Shown here piece by piece: positions 51,063-62,986 of a DNA stretch of 64,000 nucleotides (position 1 is the stretch's first letter; the number at the start of each line of letters is the position of its first letter). The position numbers and the translations under genes were made by a program. Under the pieces are notes generated by a model. The model made no database searches. It was not told the DNA's origin and was given only the letters and a program-made list of their open reading frames with translations. The stretch is from NCBI GenBank assembly GCA_033782935.1, contig JAWQEG010001306.1:930001-994000 (forward strand), in the 5' to 3' direction. This stretch comes from Petrolisthes cinctipes. Taxonomy: Eukaryota > Arthropoda > Malacostraca > Decapoda > Porcellanidae.

Positions 51063-54000
51063 TAGATCGTTTCTGGGACCCCTAAATATCGAATTTTCGG
51101 GTGTTTTGGGACTGAATTTGGGATATCGACTTTTTGGCACTTAAAAGATCGATTTTTAGCATGTTTTTAGCCTATATTTTGAAAATATTCTAGCACTGTA
51201 CAGATTGCTTCTGCGACCCCAAAATATTGAATTTTCGGGTGTTTTGAGCCTGAATTTGAGATATAAACGGGTACAGAAGATACATGCACATATTGACTTT
51301 GGGCATCTAAAATATCGATTTTCAGCATGTTTTGGGCCTGTATTTTGAAAATACTCTAACACTGAGTAGGCATGTACAGATTGCTTCTGGGACCCCAAAA
51401 TATTGAATTTTCGGGTGATTTTGAGCCTGAATTTGAGATATAAACGGGTACTGAAGATGCATGCACATATAGACTTTTGTGCACCTAAAAGATCGATTTT
51501 CAGTATGTTTTAAGCATGTATTTTGAACATACTCTAACACGGAGTAGGCATGTACAGATCGTTTCTGGGACCTCTAAATATCGAATTTTCGGGTGTTTTG
51601 GGACTGAATTTAAGGTATCGATTTTTTGGCACCTAAAATGTCGATTTTTAGCATGTTTGAGCCTATATTTTGAAAATATTCTAGCACTGTTTAGGCATGT
51701 ACAGATTGCTTCTGGGACCCCTAAATATTGAATTTTCGGGTGTTTTGAGCCTGAATTTGAGATATAAACCGGTACAGAAGATACATGCACATATTGACTT
51801 TGGGCATCTCAAATATCGATTTTCAGCATGTTTTGGGCCTATATTTTGAAAATACTCTAACACGGAGTAGGCATGTACAGATCGCTTCTGGCACCCCAAA
51901 ATATCGAATTTTCGGGTGTTTTGAGCCTGAATTTGAGATATAAACGGGTACTGAAGATGCATGCACATATCGACTTTTGTGCACCTAAAAGATCGATTTT
52001 CAGTATGTTTTGAGCATGTATTTTGAAAATACTCTAACACGGAGTAGGCATGTACAGATCGCTTCTGGGACCCCTAAATATCGAATTTTCGGGTGTTTTG
52101 GGACTGAATTTGAGATATCGACTTTTTGGCACCTAAAAGATCGATTTTCAGCATGTTTTTAGCCTATATTTTGAAAATATTCTAGCACTGAGTAGACATG
52201 TACAGATTGCTTCTGGGACCCCAAAATATTGAATTTTCGGGTGTTTTGAGCCTGAATTTGAGATATAAACGGGTACAGAAGATACATGCACATATTGACT
52301 TTAGGCGCCAAAAATATCGATTTTCAGCATTTTTGGGACTGAATTTTGAAAATACTCTAACACGGAGTAGGCATGTACAGATCGCTTCTGGGACCCCAAA
52401 ATATCGAATTTTCGGGTGTTTAGGGCCAGAATTTGAGATATAAACGGGTACAGAAGATGCATGCACATATCGACTTTTGGGCACCTAAAAGATCGATTTT
52501 CAGTATGTTTTTGGCCTGTATTTTGAAAATACTCTAACACGGAGTAAGCATGTACAGATACCTTCTGGGACCTCTAAATATCGAATTTTCGGGTGTTTTG
52601 GGACTGAATTTGAAATATCGATTTTTTGGCACCTAAAATGTCGATTTTTAGCATGTTTTTAGCCTATATTTTGAAAATATTCTAGCACTGTGTAGGCATG
52701 TACAGATTGCTTGTGGGACCCCAAAATATTGAATTTTCGGGTGTTTTGAGCCTGAATTTGAGATATAAACGGGTACAGAAGATACATGCACATATTGACT
52801 TTGGGCATCTAAAATATCGATTTTCAGCATGTTTTGGGCCTGTATTTTGAAAATACTCTAACACTGAGTAGGCATGTACAGATTGCTTCTGGGACCCCTA
52901 AATATTGAATTTTCGGGTGTTTTGAGCCTGAATTTGAGATATAAACGGGTACTGAAGATGCATGCACATATCGACTTTTGTGCACCTAAAAGATCGATTT
53001 TCAGTATGTTTTGAGCATGTATTTTGAAAATACTCTAACACGGAGTAGGCATGTACAGATCGCTTCTGGGACCCCAAAATATCGAATTTTCGGGAGTTTA
53101 GGGCCAGAATTTGAGATATAAACGGGTACAGAAGATGCATGCACATATCGACTTTTGGGCACCTAAAAGATCGATTTTCAGTATGTTTTTGGCCTGTATT
53201 TTGAAAATACTCTAACACGGAGTAGGCATGTACAGATCGCTTCTGGGACCCCTAAATATCGAATTTTCGGGTGTTTTGGGACTGAATTTGAGATATTGAC
53301 TTTTTGGCACTTAAAAGATCGATTTTTAGCATGTTTTTAGCCTATATTTTGAAAATATTCTAGCACTGTACAGATTGCTTCTGGGACCCCAAAATATTGA
53401 ATTTTCGGGTGTTTTGAGCCTGAATTTGAGATATAAAAGGGTACAGAAGATACATGCACATATTGACTTTGGGCATCTAAAATATCGATTTTCAGCATGT
53501 TTTTGGCCTGTATTTTGAAAATACTCTAACACTGAGTAGGCGTGTACAGATTGCTTCTGGGACCCCAAAATATTGAATTTTCGGGTGTTTTGACCCTGAA
53601 TTTGAGATATAAACGTGTACAGAAGATGCATGCACATATCGACTTTTGTGCACCTAAAAGATCGATTTTCAGTATGTTTTTGGCCTGTATTTTGAAAATA
53701 CTCTAACACGGAGTAAGCATGTACAGATACCTTCTGGGACCTCTAAATATCGTATTTTCGGGTGTTTTGGGACTGAATTTGAGATATCGATTTTTTGGCA
53801 CCTAAAATGTCGATTTTTAGCATGTTTTTAGCCCATATTTTGAAAATATTCTAGCACTGTGTAGGCATGTACAGATTGCTTCTGGGACCCCAAAATATTG
53901 AATTTTCGGGTGTTTTGAGCCTGAATTTGAGATATAAACGGGTACAGAAGATACATGCACATATTGACTTTGGGCATCTAAAATATCGATTTTTAGCATG

Positions 54001-55319
54001 TTTTGGGCCTGTATTTTGAAAATACTCTAACACAGAGTAGGCATGTACAGATTGCTTCTGGGACCCCAAAATATTGAATTTTCGGGTGTTTTGAGCCTGA
54101 ATTTGAGATGTAAACGGGTACTGAAGATGCATGCACATATCGACTTTTGTGCACCTAAAAGATCGATTTTCAGTATGTTTTGAGCATGTATTTTGAAAAT
54201 ACTCTAACACGGAGTAGGCATGTACAGATCGCTTCTGGGACCCCTAAATATCGAATTTTTGGGTGTTTTGGGACTGAATTTGAGATATCGACTTTTTGTC
54301 ACCTAAAAGATCGATTTTTAGCATGTTTTTAGCCTATATTTTAAAAATATTCTAGCACTGAGTAGGCATGTACAAATCGCTTCTGGGACCCCAAAATATC
54401 GAATTTTCGGGTGTTTAGGGCCAGAATTTGAGATATAAACGGGTACAGAAGATGCATGCACATATCGACTTTTGGGCACCTAAAAGATCGATTTTCAATA
54501 TGTTTTTGGCCTGTATTTTGAAAATACTCTAACACGTAGTAGGCATGTACAGATCGCTTCTGGTACCCCTAAATATCGAATTTTCGGGTGTTTTGGGACT
54601 GAATTTGAGATATCGACTTTTTGGCACTTAAAAGATCGATTTTTAGCATGTTTTTAGCCTATATTTTGAAAATATTCTAGCACTGTACAGATTGCTTCTG
54701 GGACCCCAAAATATTGAATTTTCGGGTGTTTTGAGCCTGAATTTGAGATATAAACAGGTACAGAAGATACATGCACATATTGACTTTGGGCATCTAAAAT
54801 ATCGATTTTTAGCATGTTTTGGGCCTGTATTTTGAAAATACTCTAACACTGAGTAGGCATGTACAGATTGCTTCTGGGACCCCAAAATATTGAATTTTCG
54901 GGTGTTTTGAGCCTGAATTTGAGATATAAACGGGTACTGAAGATGCATGCACATATCGACTTTTGTGCACCTAAAAGATCGATTTTCAGTATGTTTTAAG
55001 CATGTATTTTGAAAATACTCTAACACGGAGTAGGCATGTACAGATCGTTTCTGGGACCTCTAAATATCGAATTTTCGGGTGTTTTGGGACTGAATTTAAG
55101 GTATCGATTTTTTGGCACCTAAAATGTCGATTTTTAGCATGTTTTAGCCTATATTTTGAAAATATTCTAGCACTGTTTAGGCATGTACAGATTGCTTCTG
55201 GGACCCCTAAATATTGAATTTTCGGGTGTTTTGAGCCTGAATTTGAGATATAAACGGGTACAGAAGATACATGCACATATTGACTTTGGGCATCTCAAAT
55301 ATCGATTTTCAGCATGTTT

Positions 55320-56620
55320 TGGGCCTATATTTTGAAAATACTCTAACACGGAGTAGGCATGTACAGATCGCTTCTGGGACCCCAAAATATCGAATTTTCG
55401 GGTGTTTAGGGCCAGAATTTGAGATATAAACGGGTACAGAAGATGCATGCACATATCGAGTTTTGGGCACCTAAGAGATCGATTTTCAATATGTTTTTGG
55501 CCTGTATTTTGAAAATACTCTAACACAGAGTAGGCATGTACAGATACCTTCTGGGACCTCTAAATATCGAATTTTCGGGTGTTTTGGGACTGAATTTGAG
55601 ATATCGATTTTTTGGCACCAAAAATGTAGATTTTTAGCATGTTTTTAGCCTATATTTTCATAATATTCTAGCACTGTGTAGGCATGTACAGATTGCTTCT
55701 GGGACCCCAAAATATTGAATTTTCGGGTGTTTTTAACCTGAATTTGAGATATAAACGGGTACAGAAGATACATGCGCATATTGACTTTGGGCATCTAAAA
55801 TATCGATTTTCAGCATGTTTTGGGCCTGTATTTTGAAAATACTCTAACACTGAGTAGGCATGTACAGATTGCTTCTGAGACTCCAAAATATTGAATTTTC
55901 GGGTGTTTTGAGCCTGAATTTGAGATATAAACGGGTACTGAAGATGCATGCACATATCGACTTTTGTGCACCTAAAAGATCGATTTTCAGTATGTTTTGA
56001 GCATGTATTTTAAAAATACTCTAACACGGAGTAGGCATGTACAGATCGCTTCTGGGACCCCTAAATATCGAATTTTCGGGTGTTTTGGGACTGAATTTGA
56101 GATATCGACTTTTTGGCACCTAAAAGATCGATTTTCAGCATGTTTTTAGCCTATATTTTGAAAATATTCTAGCACTGAGTAGGCATGTACAGATTGCTTC
56201 TGGGACCCCAAAATATTGAATTTTCGGGTGTTTTGAGCCTGAATTTGAGATATAAACGGGTACAGAAGATACATGCACATATTGACTTTGGGCGCCAAAA
56301 ATATCGATTTTCAGCATGTTTTTGGACTGAATTTTGAAAATACTCTAACACGGAGTAGGCATGTACAGATCGCTTCTGGGACCCCAAAATATCAAATTTT
56401 TGGGTGTTTAGGTCGAGAATTTGAGATATAAACGGGTACAGAAGATGCATGCACATATCGACTTTTGGGCACCTAAAAGATCGATTTTCAGTATGTTTTT
56501 GGCCTGTATTTTGAAAATACTATAACACGGAGTAAGCATGTACAGATACCTTCTGGGACCTCTAAATATCGAATTTTCGGGTGTTTTGGGACTGAATTTG
56601 AAATATCGATTTTTTGGCAC
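55320..56620 (+). repeat. Block matching 46981-48281 at 8339-bp offset
   Basis: Landmarks 47330/55669, 47831/56170 and 48332/56671 lie 8339 bp apart. Both blocks share AACACAGAG, AAATGTAGATTTTTAGC, the TATTTTC variant of the dyad, ATATCAAATTTTTGGGTG and ACTATAACACGGAG. Small differences (GATATCGAC versus GATATCGAG, GGGCCAG versus GGTCGAG) show divergence since copying. The two blocks are not in tandem. Confidence 0.78.
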
Positions 56621-57070
56621 CTAAAATGTCGATTTTTAGCATGTTTTTAGCCTATATTTTGAAAATATTCTAGCACTGTGTAGGCATGTACAGATTGCTT
56701 GTGGGACCCCAAAATATTGAATTTTCGGGTGTTTTGAGCCTGAATTTGAGATATAAACGGGTACAGAAGATACATGCACATATTGACTTTGGGCATCTAA
56801 AATATCGATTTTCAGCATGTTTTGGGCCTGTATTTTGAAAATACTCTAACACTGAGTAGGCATGTACAGATTGCTTCTGGGACCCCAAAATATTGAATTT
56901 TCGGGTGTTTAGAGCCTGAATTTGAGATATAAACGGGTACTGAAGATGCATGCACATATCGACTTTTGTGCACCTAAAAGATCGATTTTCAGTATGTTTT
57001 GAGCATGTATTTTGAAAATACTCTAACACGGAGTAGGCATGTACAGATCGCTTCTGAGACCCCTAAATAT

Positions 57071-57207
57071 CGAATTTTCGGGTGTTTTGGGACTGAATTT
57101 GAGATATCGACTTTTTGGCACCTAAAAGATCGATTTTTAGCATGTTTTTTGAAAATATTCTAGCACTGAGTAGGCATGTACAGATTGCTTCTGGGACCCC
57201 AAAATAT
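57071..57207 (+). repeat. A monomer with private 11-bp deletion
   Basis: The copy is 137 bp instead of 148. CATGTTTTT followed by AGCCTATATTTTG is fused to CATGTTTTTTG near 57141. The lost 11 bp lies between two T runs and removes the left arm of the dyad. I saw this allele only here; it explains the 490-bp spacing to landmark 57161. Confidence 0.88.
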
Positions 57208-60100
57208 TGAATTTTCGGGTGTTTTGAGCCTGAATTTGAGATATAAACGGGTACAGAAGATACATGCACATATTGACTTTGGGCATCTAAAATATCGATT
57301 TTCAGCATGTTTTGGGCCTGTATTTTGAAAATACTCTAACACTGAGTAGGCATGTACAGATTGCTTCTGGGACCCCAAAATATTGAATTTTCGGGTGTTT
57401 TGAGCCTGAATTTGAGATATAAACGGGTACAGAAGATGCATGCACATATCGACTTTTGTGCACCTAGAAGATCGATTTTCAGTATGTTTTTGGCCTGTAT
57501 TTTGAAAATACTCTAACACGGAGTAAGCATGTACAGATACCTTCTGGGACCTCTAAATATCGAATTTTCGGGTGTTTTGGGACTGAATTTGAGATATCGA
57601 TTTTTTGGCACCTAAAATGTAGATTTTTAGCATGTTTTTAGCCTATATTTTGAAAATATTCTAGCACTGTGTAGGCATGTACAGATTGCTTCTGGGACCC
57701 CAAAATATTGAATTTTTGGGTGTTTTGAGCCTGAATTTGAGATATAAACGGGTACAGAAGATACATGCACATATTGACTTTGGGCATCTAAAATATCGAT
57801 TTTCAGCATGTTTTGAGCCTGTATTTTGAAAATACTCTAACACGGAGTAGGCATGTACAGATTGCTTCTGGGACCCCTAAATATTGAATTTTCGGGTGTT
57901 TTGAGCCTGAATTTGAGATATAAACGGGTACTGAAGATGCATGCACATATCGACTTTTGTGCACCTAAAAGATCGATTTTCAGTATGTTTTGAGCATGTA
58001 TTTTGAAAATACTCTAACACGGAGTAGGCATGTACAGATCGCTTCTGGGACCCCTAAATATCGAATTTTCGGGTGTTTTGGGACTGAATTTGAGATATCG
58101 ACTTTTTGGCACCTAAAAGATCGATTTTCAGCATGTTTTTAGCCTATATTTTGAAAATATTCTAGCACTGAGTAGACATGTACAGATTGCTTCTGGGACC
58201 CCAAAATATTGAATTTTCGGGTGTTTTGAGCCTGAATTTGAGATATAAACGGGTACAGAAGATACATGCACATATTGACTTTAGGCGCCAAAAATATCGA
58301 TTTTCAGCATGTTTTGGGACTGAATTTTGAAAATACTCTAACACGGAGTAGGCATGTACAGATCGCTTCTGGGACCCCAAAATATCGAATTTTCGGGTGT
58401 TTAGGGCCAGAATTTGAGATATAAACGGGTACAGAAGATGCATGCACATATCGACTTTTGGGCACCTAAAAGATCGATTTTCAGTATGTTTTTGGGCTGT
58501 ATTTTGAAAATACTCTAACACGGAGTAAGCATGTACAGATACCTTCTGGGACCTCTAAATATCGAATTTTCGGGTGTTTTGGGACTGAATTTGAAATATC
58601 GATTTTTTGGCACCTAAAATGTCGATTTTTAGCATGTTTTTAGCCTATATTTTGAAAATATTCTAGCACTGTGTAGGCATGTACAGATTGCTTCTGGGAC
58701 CCCTAAATATTGAATTTTCGGGTGTTTTGAGCCTGAATTTGAGATATAAACGGGTACTGAAGATGCATGCACATATCGACTTTTGTGCACCTAAAAGATC
58801 GATTTTCAGTATGTTTTGAGCATGTATTTTGAAAATACTCTAACACGGAGTAGGCATGTACAGATCGCTTCTGGGACCCCAAAATATCGAATTTTCGGGT
58901 GTTTAGGGCCAGAATTTGAGATATAAACGGGTACAGAAGATGCATGCACATATCGACTTTTGGGCACCTAAAAGATCGATTTTCAGTATGTTTTTGGCCT
59001 GTATTTTGAAAATACTCTAACACGGAGTAGGCATGTACAGATCGCTTCTGGGACCCCTAAATATCGAATTTTCGGGTGTTTTGGGACTGAATTTGAGATA
59101 TTGACTTTTTGGCACTTAAAAGATCGAATTTTAGCATGTTTTTAGCCTATATTTTGAAAATATTCTAGCACTGTACAGATTGCTTCTGGGACCCCAAAAT
59201 ATTGAATTTTCGGGTGTTTTGAGCCTGAATTTGAGATGTAAACGGGTACTGAAGATGCATGCACATATCGACTTTTGTGCACCTAAAAGATCGATTTTCA
59301 GTATGTTTTGAGCATGTATTTTGAAAATACTCTAACACGGAGTAGGCATGTACAGATCGCTTCTGGGACCCCTAAATATCGAATTTTCGGGTGTTTTGGG
59401 ACTGAATTTGAGATATCGACTTTTTGGCACCTAAAAGATCGATTTTTAGCATGTTTTTAGCCTATATTTTGAAAATATTCTAGCACTGAGTAGGCATGTA
59501 CAAATTGCTTCTGGGACCCCAAAATATCGAATTTTCGGGTGTTTAGGGCCAGAATTTGAGATATAAACGGGTACAGAAGATGCATGCACATATCGAGTTT
59601 TGGGCACCTAAAAGATCGATTTTCAATATGTTTTTGGCCTGTATTTTGAAAATACTCTAACACGGAGTAGGCATGTACAGATCGCTTCTGGGACCCCTAA
59701 ATATCGAATTTTCGGGTGTTTTGGGACTGAATTTGAGATATTGACTTTTTGGCACCTAAAAGATCGATTTTTAGCATGTTTTTAGCCTATATTTTGAAAA
59801 TATTCTAGCATTGTACAGATTGCTTCTGGGACCCCAAAATATTGAATTTTCGGGTGTTTTGAGCCTGAATTTGAGATATAAACGGGTACAGAAGATACAT
59901 GCACATATTGACTTTGGGCATCTAAAATATCGATTTTAAGCATGTTTTGGGCCTGAATTTTGAAAATACTCTAACACGGAGTAGGCATGTACAAATCGCT
60001 TCTGGGACCCCAAAATATTGAATTTTCGGGTGTTTTGAGCCAAATTTGAGATATAAACGGGTACAGAAGATACATGCACATATTGACATTGGGCACCAAA

Positions 60101-62986
60101 AATATCGATTTTCAGCATGTTTTGGGCCTGAATTTTGAAAATACTCTAACACGGAGTAGGCATGTACAGATCGCTTCTGGGACCCCAAAATATCGAATTT
60201 TCGGGTGTTTAGGGCCAGAATTTGAGATATAAACGGGTACAGAAGATACATGCACATATTAAATTTGGGCATCTAAAATATCGATTTTCAGCATGTTTTG
60301 GGCCTGTATTTTGAAAATACTCTAACACTGAGTAGGCATGTACAGATTGCTTCTGGGACCCCAAAATATTGAATTTTCGGGTGATTTTGAGCCTGAATTT
60401 GAGATATAAAAGGGTACTGAAGATGCATGCACATATCGACTTTTGTGCACCTAAAAGATCGATTTTCAGTATGTTTTGAGCATGCATTTCGAAAATACTC
60501 TAACACGGAGTAGGCATGTAAAGATCGCTTCTGGGACCCCTAAATATCGAATTTTCGGTTGTTTTGGTACTGAATTTGAGATATCGACTTTTTGGCAACT
60601 AAAAGATCGATTTTTAGCATGTTTTTAGCCTATATTTTGAAAATATTCTCGCACTGTACAGATTGCTTCTGGGACCCCAAAATATTGTATTTTCGGGTGT
60701 TTTGAGCCTGAATTTGAGATATAAACGGGTACAGAAGATACATGCACATATTGCCTTTGGGCACCAAAAATATCGATTTTCAGCATGTTTTGGGCCTGAA
60801 TTTTGAAAATACTCTAACACGGAGTAGGCAATGTACAGATCGCTTCTGGGACCCCAAAATATCGAATTTTCGGGTGTTTAGGACCAGAATTTGAGATATA
60901 AACGGGTACAGAAGATGCATGCACATATCGACTTTTGGGCACCTAAAAGATCGATTTTCAGTATGTTTTTGGCCTGTATTTTGAAAATACTCTAACACGA
61001 AGTAGGCATGTACAGATACCTTCTGGGACCTCTAAATATCGAATTTTCGGGTGTTTTGGGACTGAATTTGATATATCGATTTTTTGGCACCTAAAATGTC
61101 GATTTTTAGCATGTTTTTAGCCTATGTTTTGAAAATATTCTAGCACTGTGAAGGCATGTACAGATTGCTTCTGGGACCCCAAAATATTGAATTTTCGGGT
61201 GTTTTGTGCCTGAATTTGAGATATAAACGGGTACAGAAGATACATGCACATATTGACTTTGGGCATCTAAAATATCGATTTTCAGCATGTTTTGGGCCTG
61301 TATTTTGAAAATACTCTAACACGGAGTAGGCATGTACAGATCGCTTCTGGGACCCCAAAATATCGAATTTTCGGGTGTTTAGGGCCAGAATTTGAGATAT
61401 AAACGGGTACAGAAGATGCAAGCACATATCGACTTTTGGGCACCTAAGAGATCGATTTTCAGTAAGTTTTTGGCCTGTATTTTGAAAATACTCTAACACA
61501 GAGTAGGCATGTACAGATACCTTCTGGGACCTCTAAATATCGAATTTTTGGGTGTTTTGGGACTGAATTTGAGATATCGATTTTTTGGCACCTAAAATGT
61601 AGATTTTTAGCATGTTTTTAGCCTATATTTTCAAAATATTCTAGCACTGTGTAGGCATGTACAGATTGCTTCTGGGACCCCAAAATATTGAATTTTCGGG
61701 TGTTTTGAGCCTGAATTTGAGATATAAACGGGTACAGAAGATACATGCACATATTGACTTTGGGCATCTAAAATATCGATTTTCAGCATGTTTTTAGCCT
61801 ATATTTTGAAAATATTCTAGCATTGTACAGATTGCTTCTGGGACCCCAAAATATTGAATTTTCGGGTGTTTTGAGCTTGAATTTGAGATATAAACGGGTA
61901 CAGAAGATACATGCACATATTGACTTTGGGCATCTAAAATATCGATTTTCAGCATGTTTTGGGCCTGAATTTTGAAAATACTCTAACACGGAGTAGGCAT
62001 GTACAGATCGCTTCTGGGACCCCAAAATATCGAATTTTCGGGTGTTTAGGGCCAGAATTTGAGATATAAACGGGTACAGAAGATACATGCACATATTAAC
62101 TTTGGGCATCTAAAATATCGATTTTCAGCATGTTTTGGGCCTGTATTTTGAAAATACTCTAACACTGAGTAGGCATGTACAGATTGCTTTTGGGACCCCA
62201 AAATATTGAATTTTCGGGTGATTTTGAGCCTGAATTTGAGATATAAAAGGGTACTGAAGATGCATGCACATATCGACTTTTGTGCACCTAAAAGATCGAT
62301 TTTCAGTATGTTTTGAGCATGCATTTCGAAAATACTCTAACACGGAGTAGGCATGTACAGATCGCTTCTGGGACCCCTAAATATCGAATTTTCGGTTGTT
62401 TTGGTACTGAATTTGAGATATCGACTTTTTGGCACCTAAAAGATCGATTTTTAGCATGTTTTTAGCCTATATTTTGAAAATATTCTAGCACTGTACAGAT
62501 TGCTTCTGGGACCCCAAAATATTGTATTTTCGGGTGTTTTGAGCCTGAATTTGAGATATAAACGGGTACAGAAGATACATGCACATATTGCCTTTGGGCA
62601 CCAAAAATATCGATTTTCAGCATGTTTTGGGCCTGAATTTTGAAAATACTCTAACACGGAGTAGGCAATGTACAGATCGCTTCTGGGACCCCAAAATATC
62701 GAATTTTCGGGTGTTTAGGGCCAGAATTTGAGATATAAACGGGTACAGAAGATGCATGCACATATCGACTTTTGGGCACCTAAAAGATCGATTTTCAGTA
62801 TGTTTTTGGCCTGTATTTTGAAAATACTCTAACACGGAGTAGGCATGTACAGATACCTTCTGGGACCTCTAAATATCGAATTTTCGGGTGTTTTGGGACT
62901 GAATTTGATATATCGATTTTTTGGCACCTAAAATGTCGATTTTTAGCATGTTTTTAGCCTATGTTTTGAAAATATTCTAGCACTGT
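60101..62986 (+). repeat. Duplication at 1837-bp offset
   Basis: 60101-61149 matches 61938-62986. Shared private marks are GGGTGATTTTGAGCC, TATAAAAGGGTACTG, GCATGCATTTCG, TTTTGGTACTGAATTTG, ATATTGTATTTTCGG, TATTGCCTTTGGG and GTAGGCAATGTACAG. Differences include the landmark base at 60649 (TCGCAC versus TAGCAC) and the end, where one copy has ACTGTGAAGG and the other ACTGTACAG. Confidence 0.85.

Larger units (their letters stand above)
51063..60100 (+). repeat. Mosaic array segment with shuffled blocks
   Basis: Unit lengths vary most here. Landmarks are 51191, 51682, 52183, 52683, 53361, 53852, 54353, 54678, 55168, 55669, 56170, 56671, 57161, 57662, 58163, 58664, 59166, 59481 and 59806. Blocks match at several unrelated offsets: about 51480-51880 with 54970-55370 (3486 bp), 52560-52900 with 56550-56890 (3988 bp), and 52190 onward with 58170 onward (5980 bp). 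The unit from 58664 to 59166 is A2-C2-C1, a 502-bp trimer with no B. Such patchwork suggests repeated exchange or conversion between non-adjacent units. Confidence 0.75.

Noticed and set aside
52198..52443. Plus-strand open frames of about 60 to 80 codons, also at 14723, 16157, 51516 and 55002
   Set aside because: They appear where single-base changes remove a stop in otherwise identical repeats, and have no relation to each other beyond the satellite.
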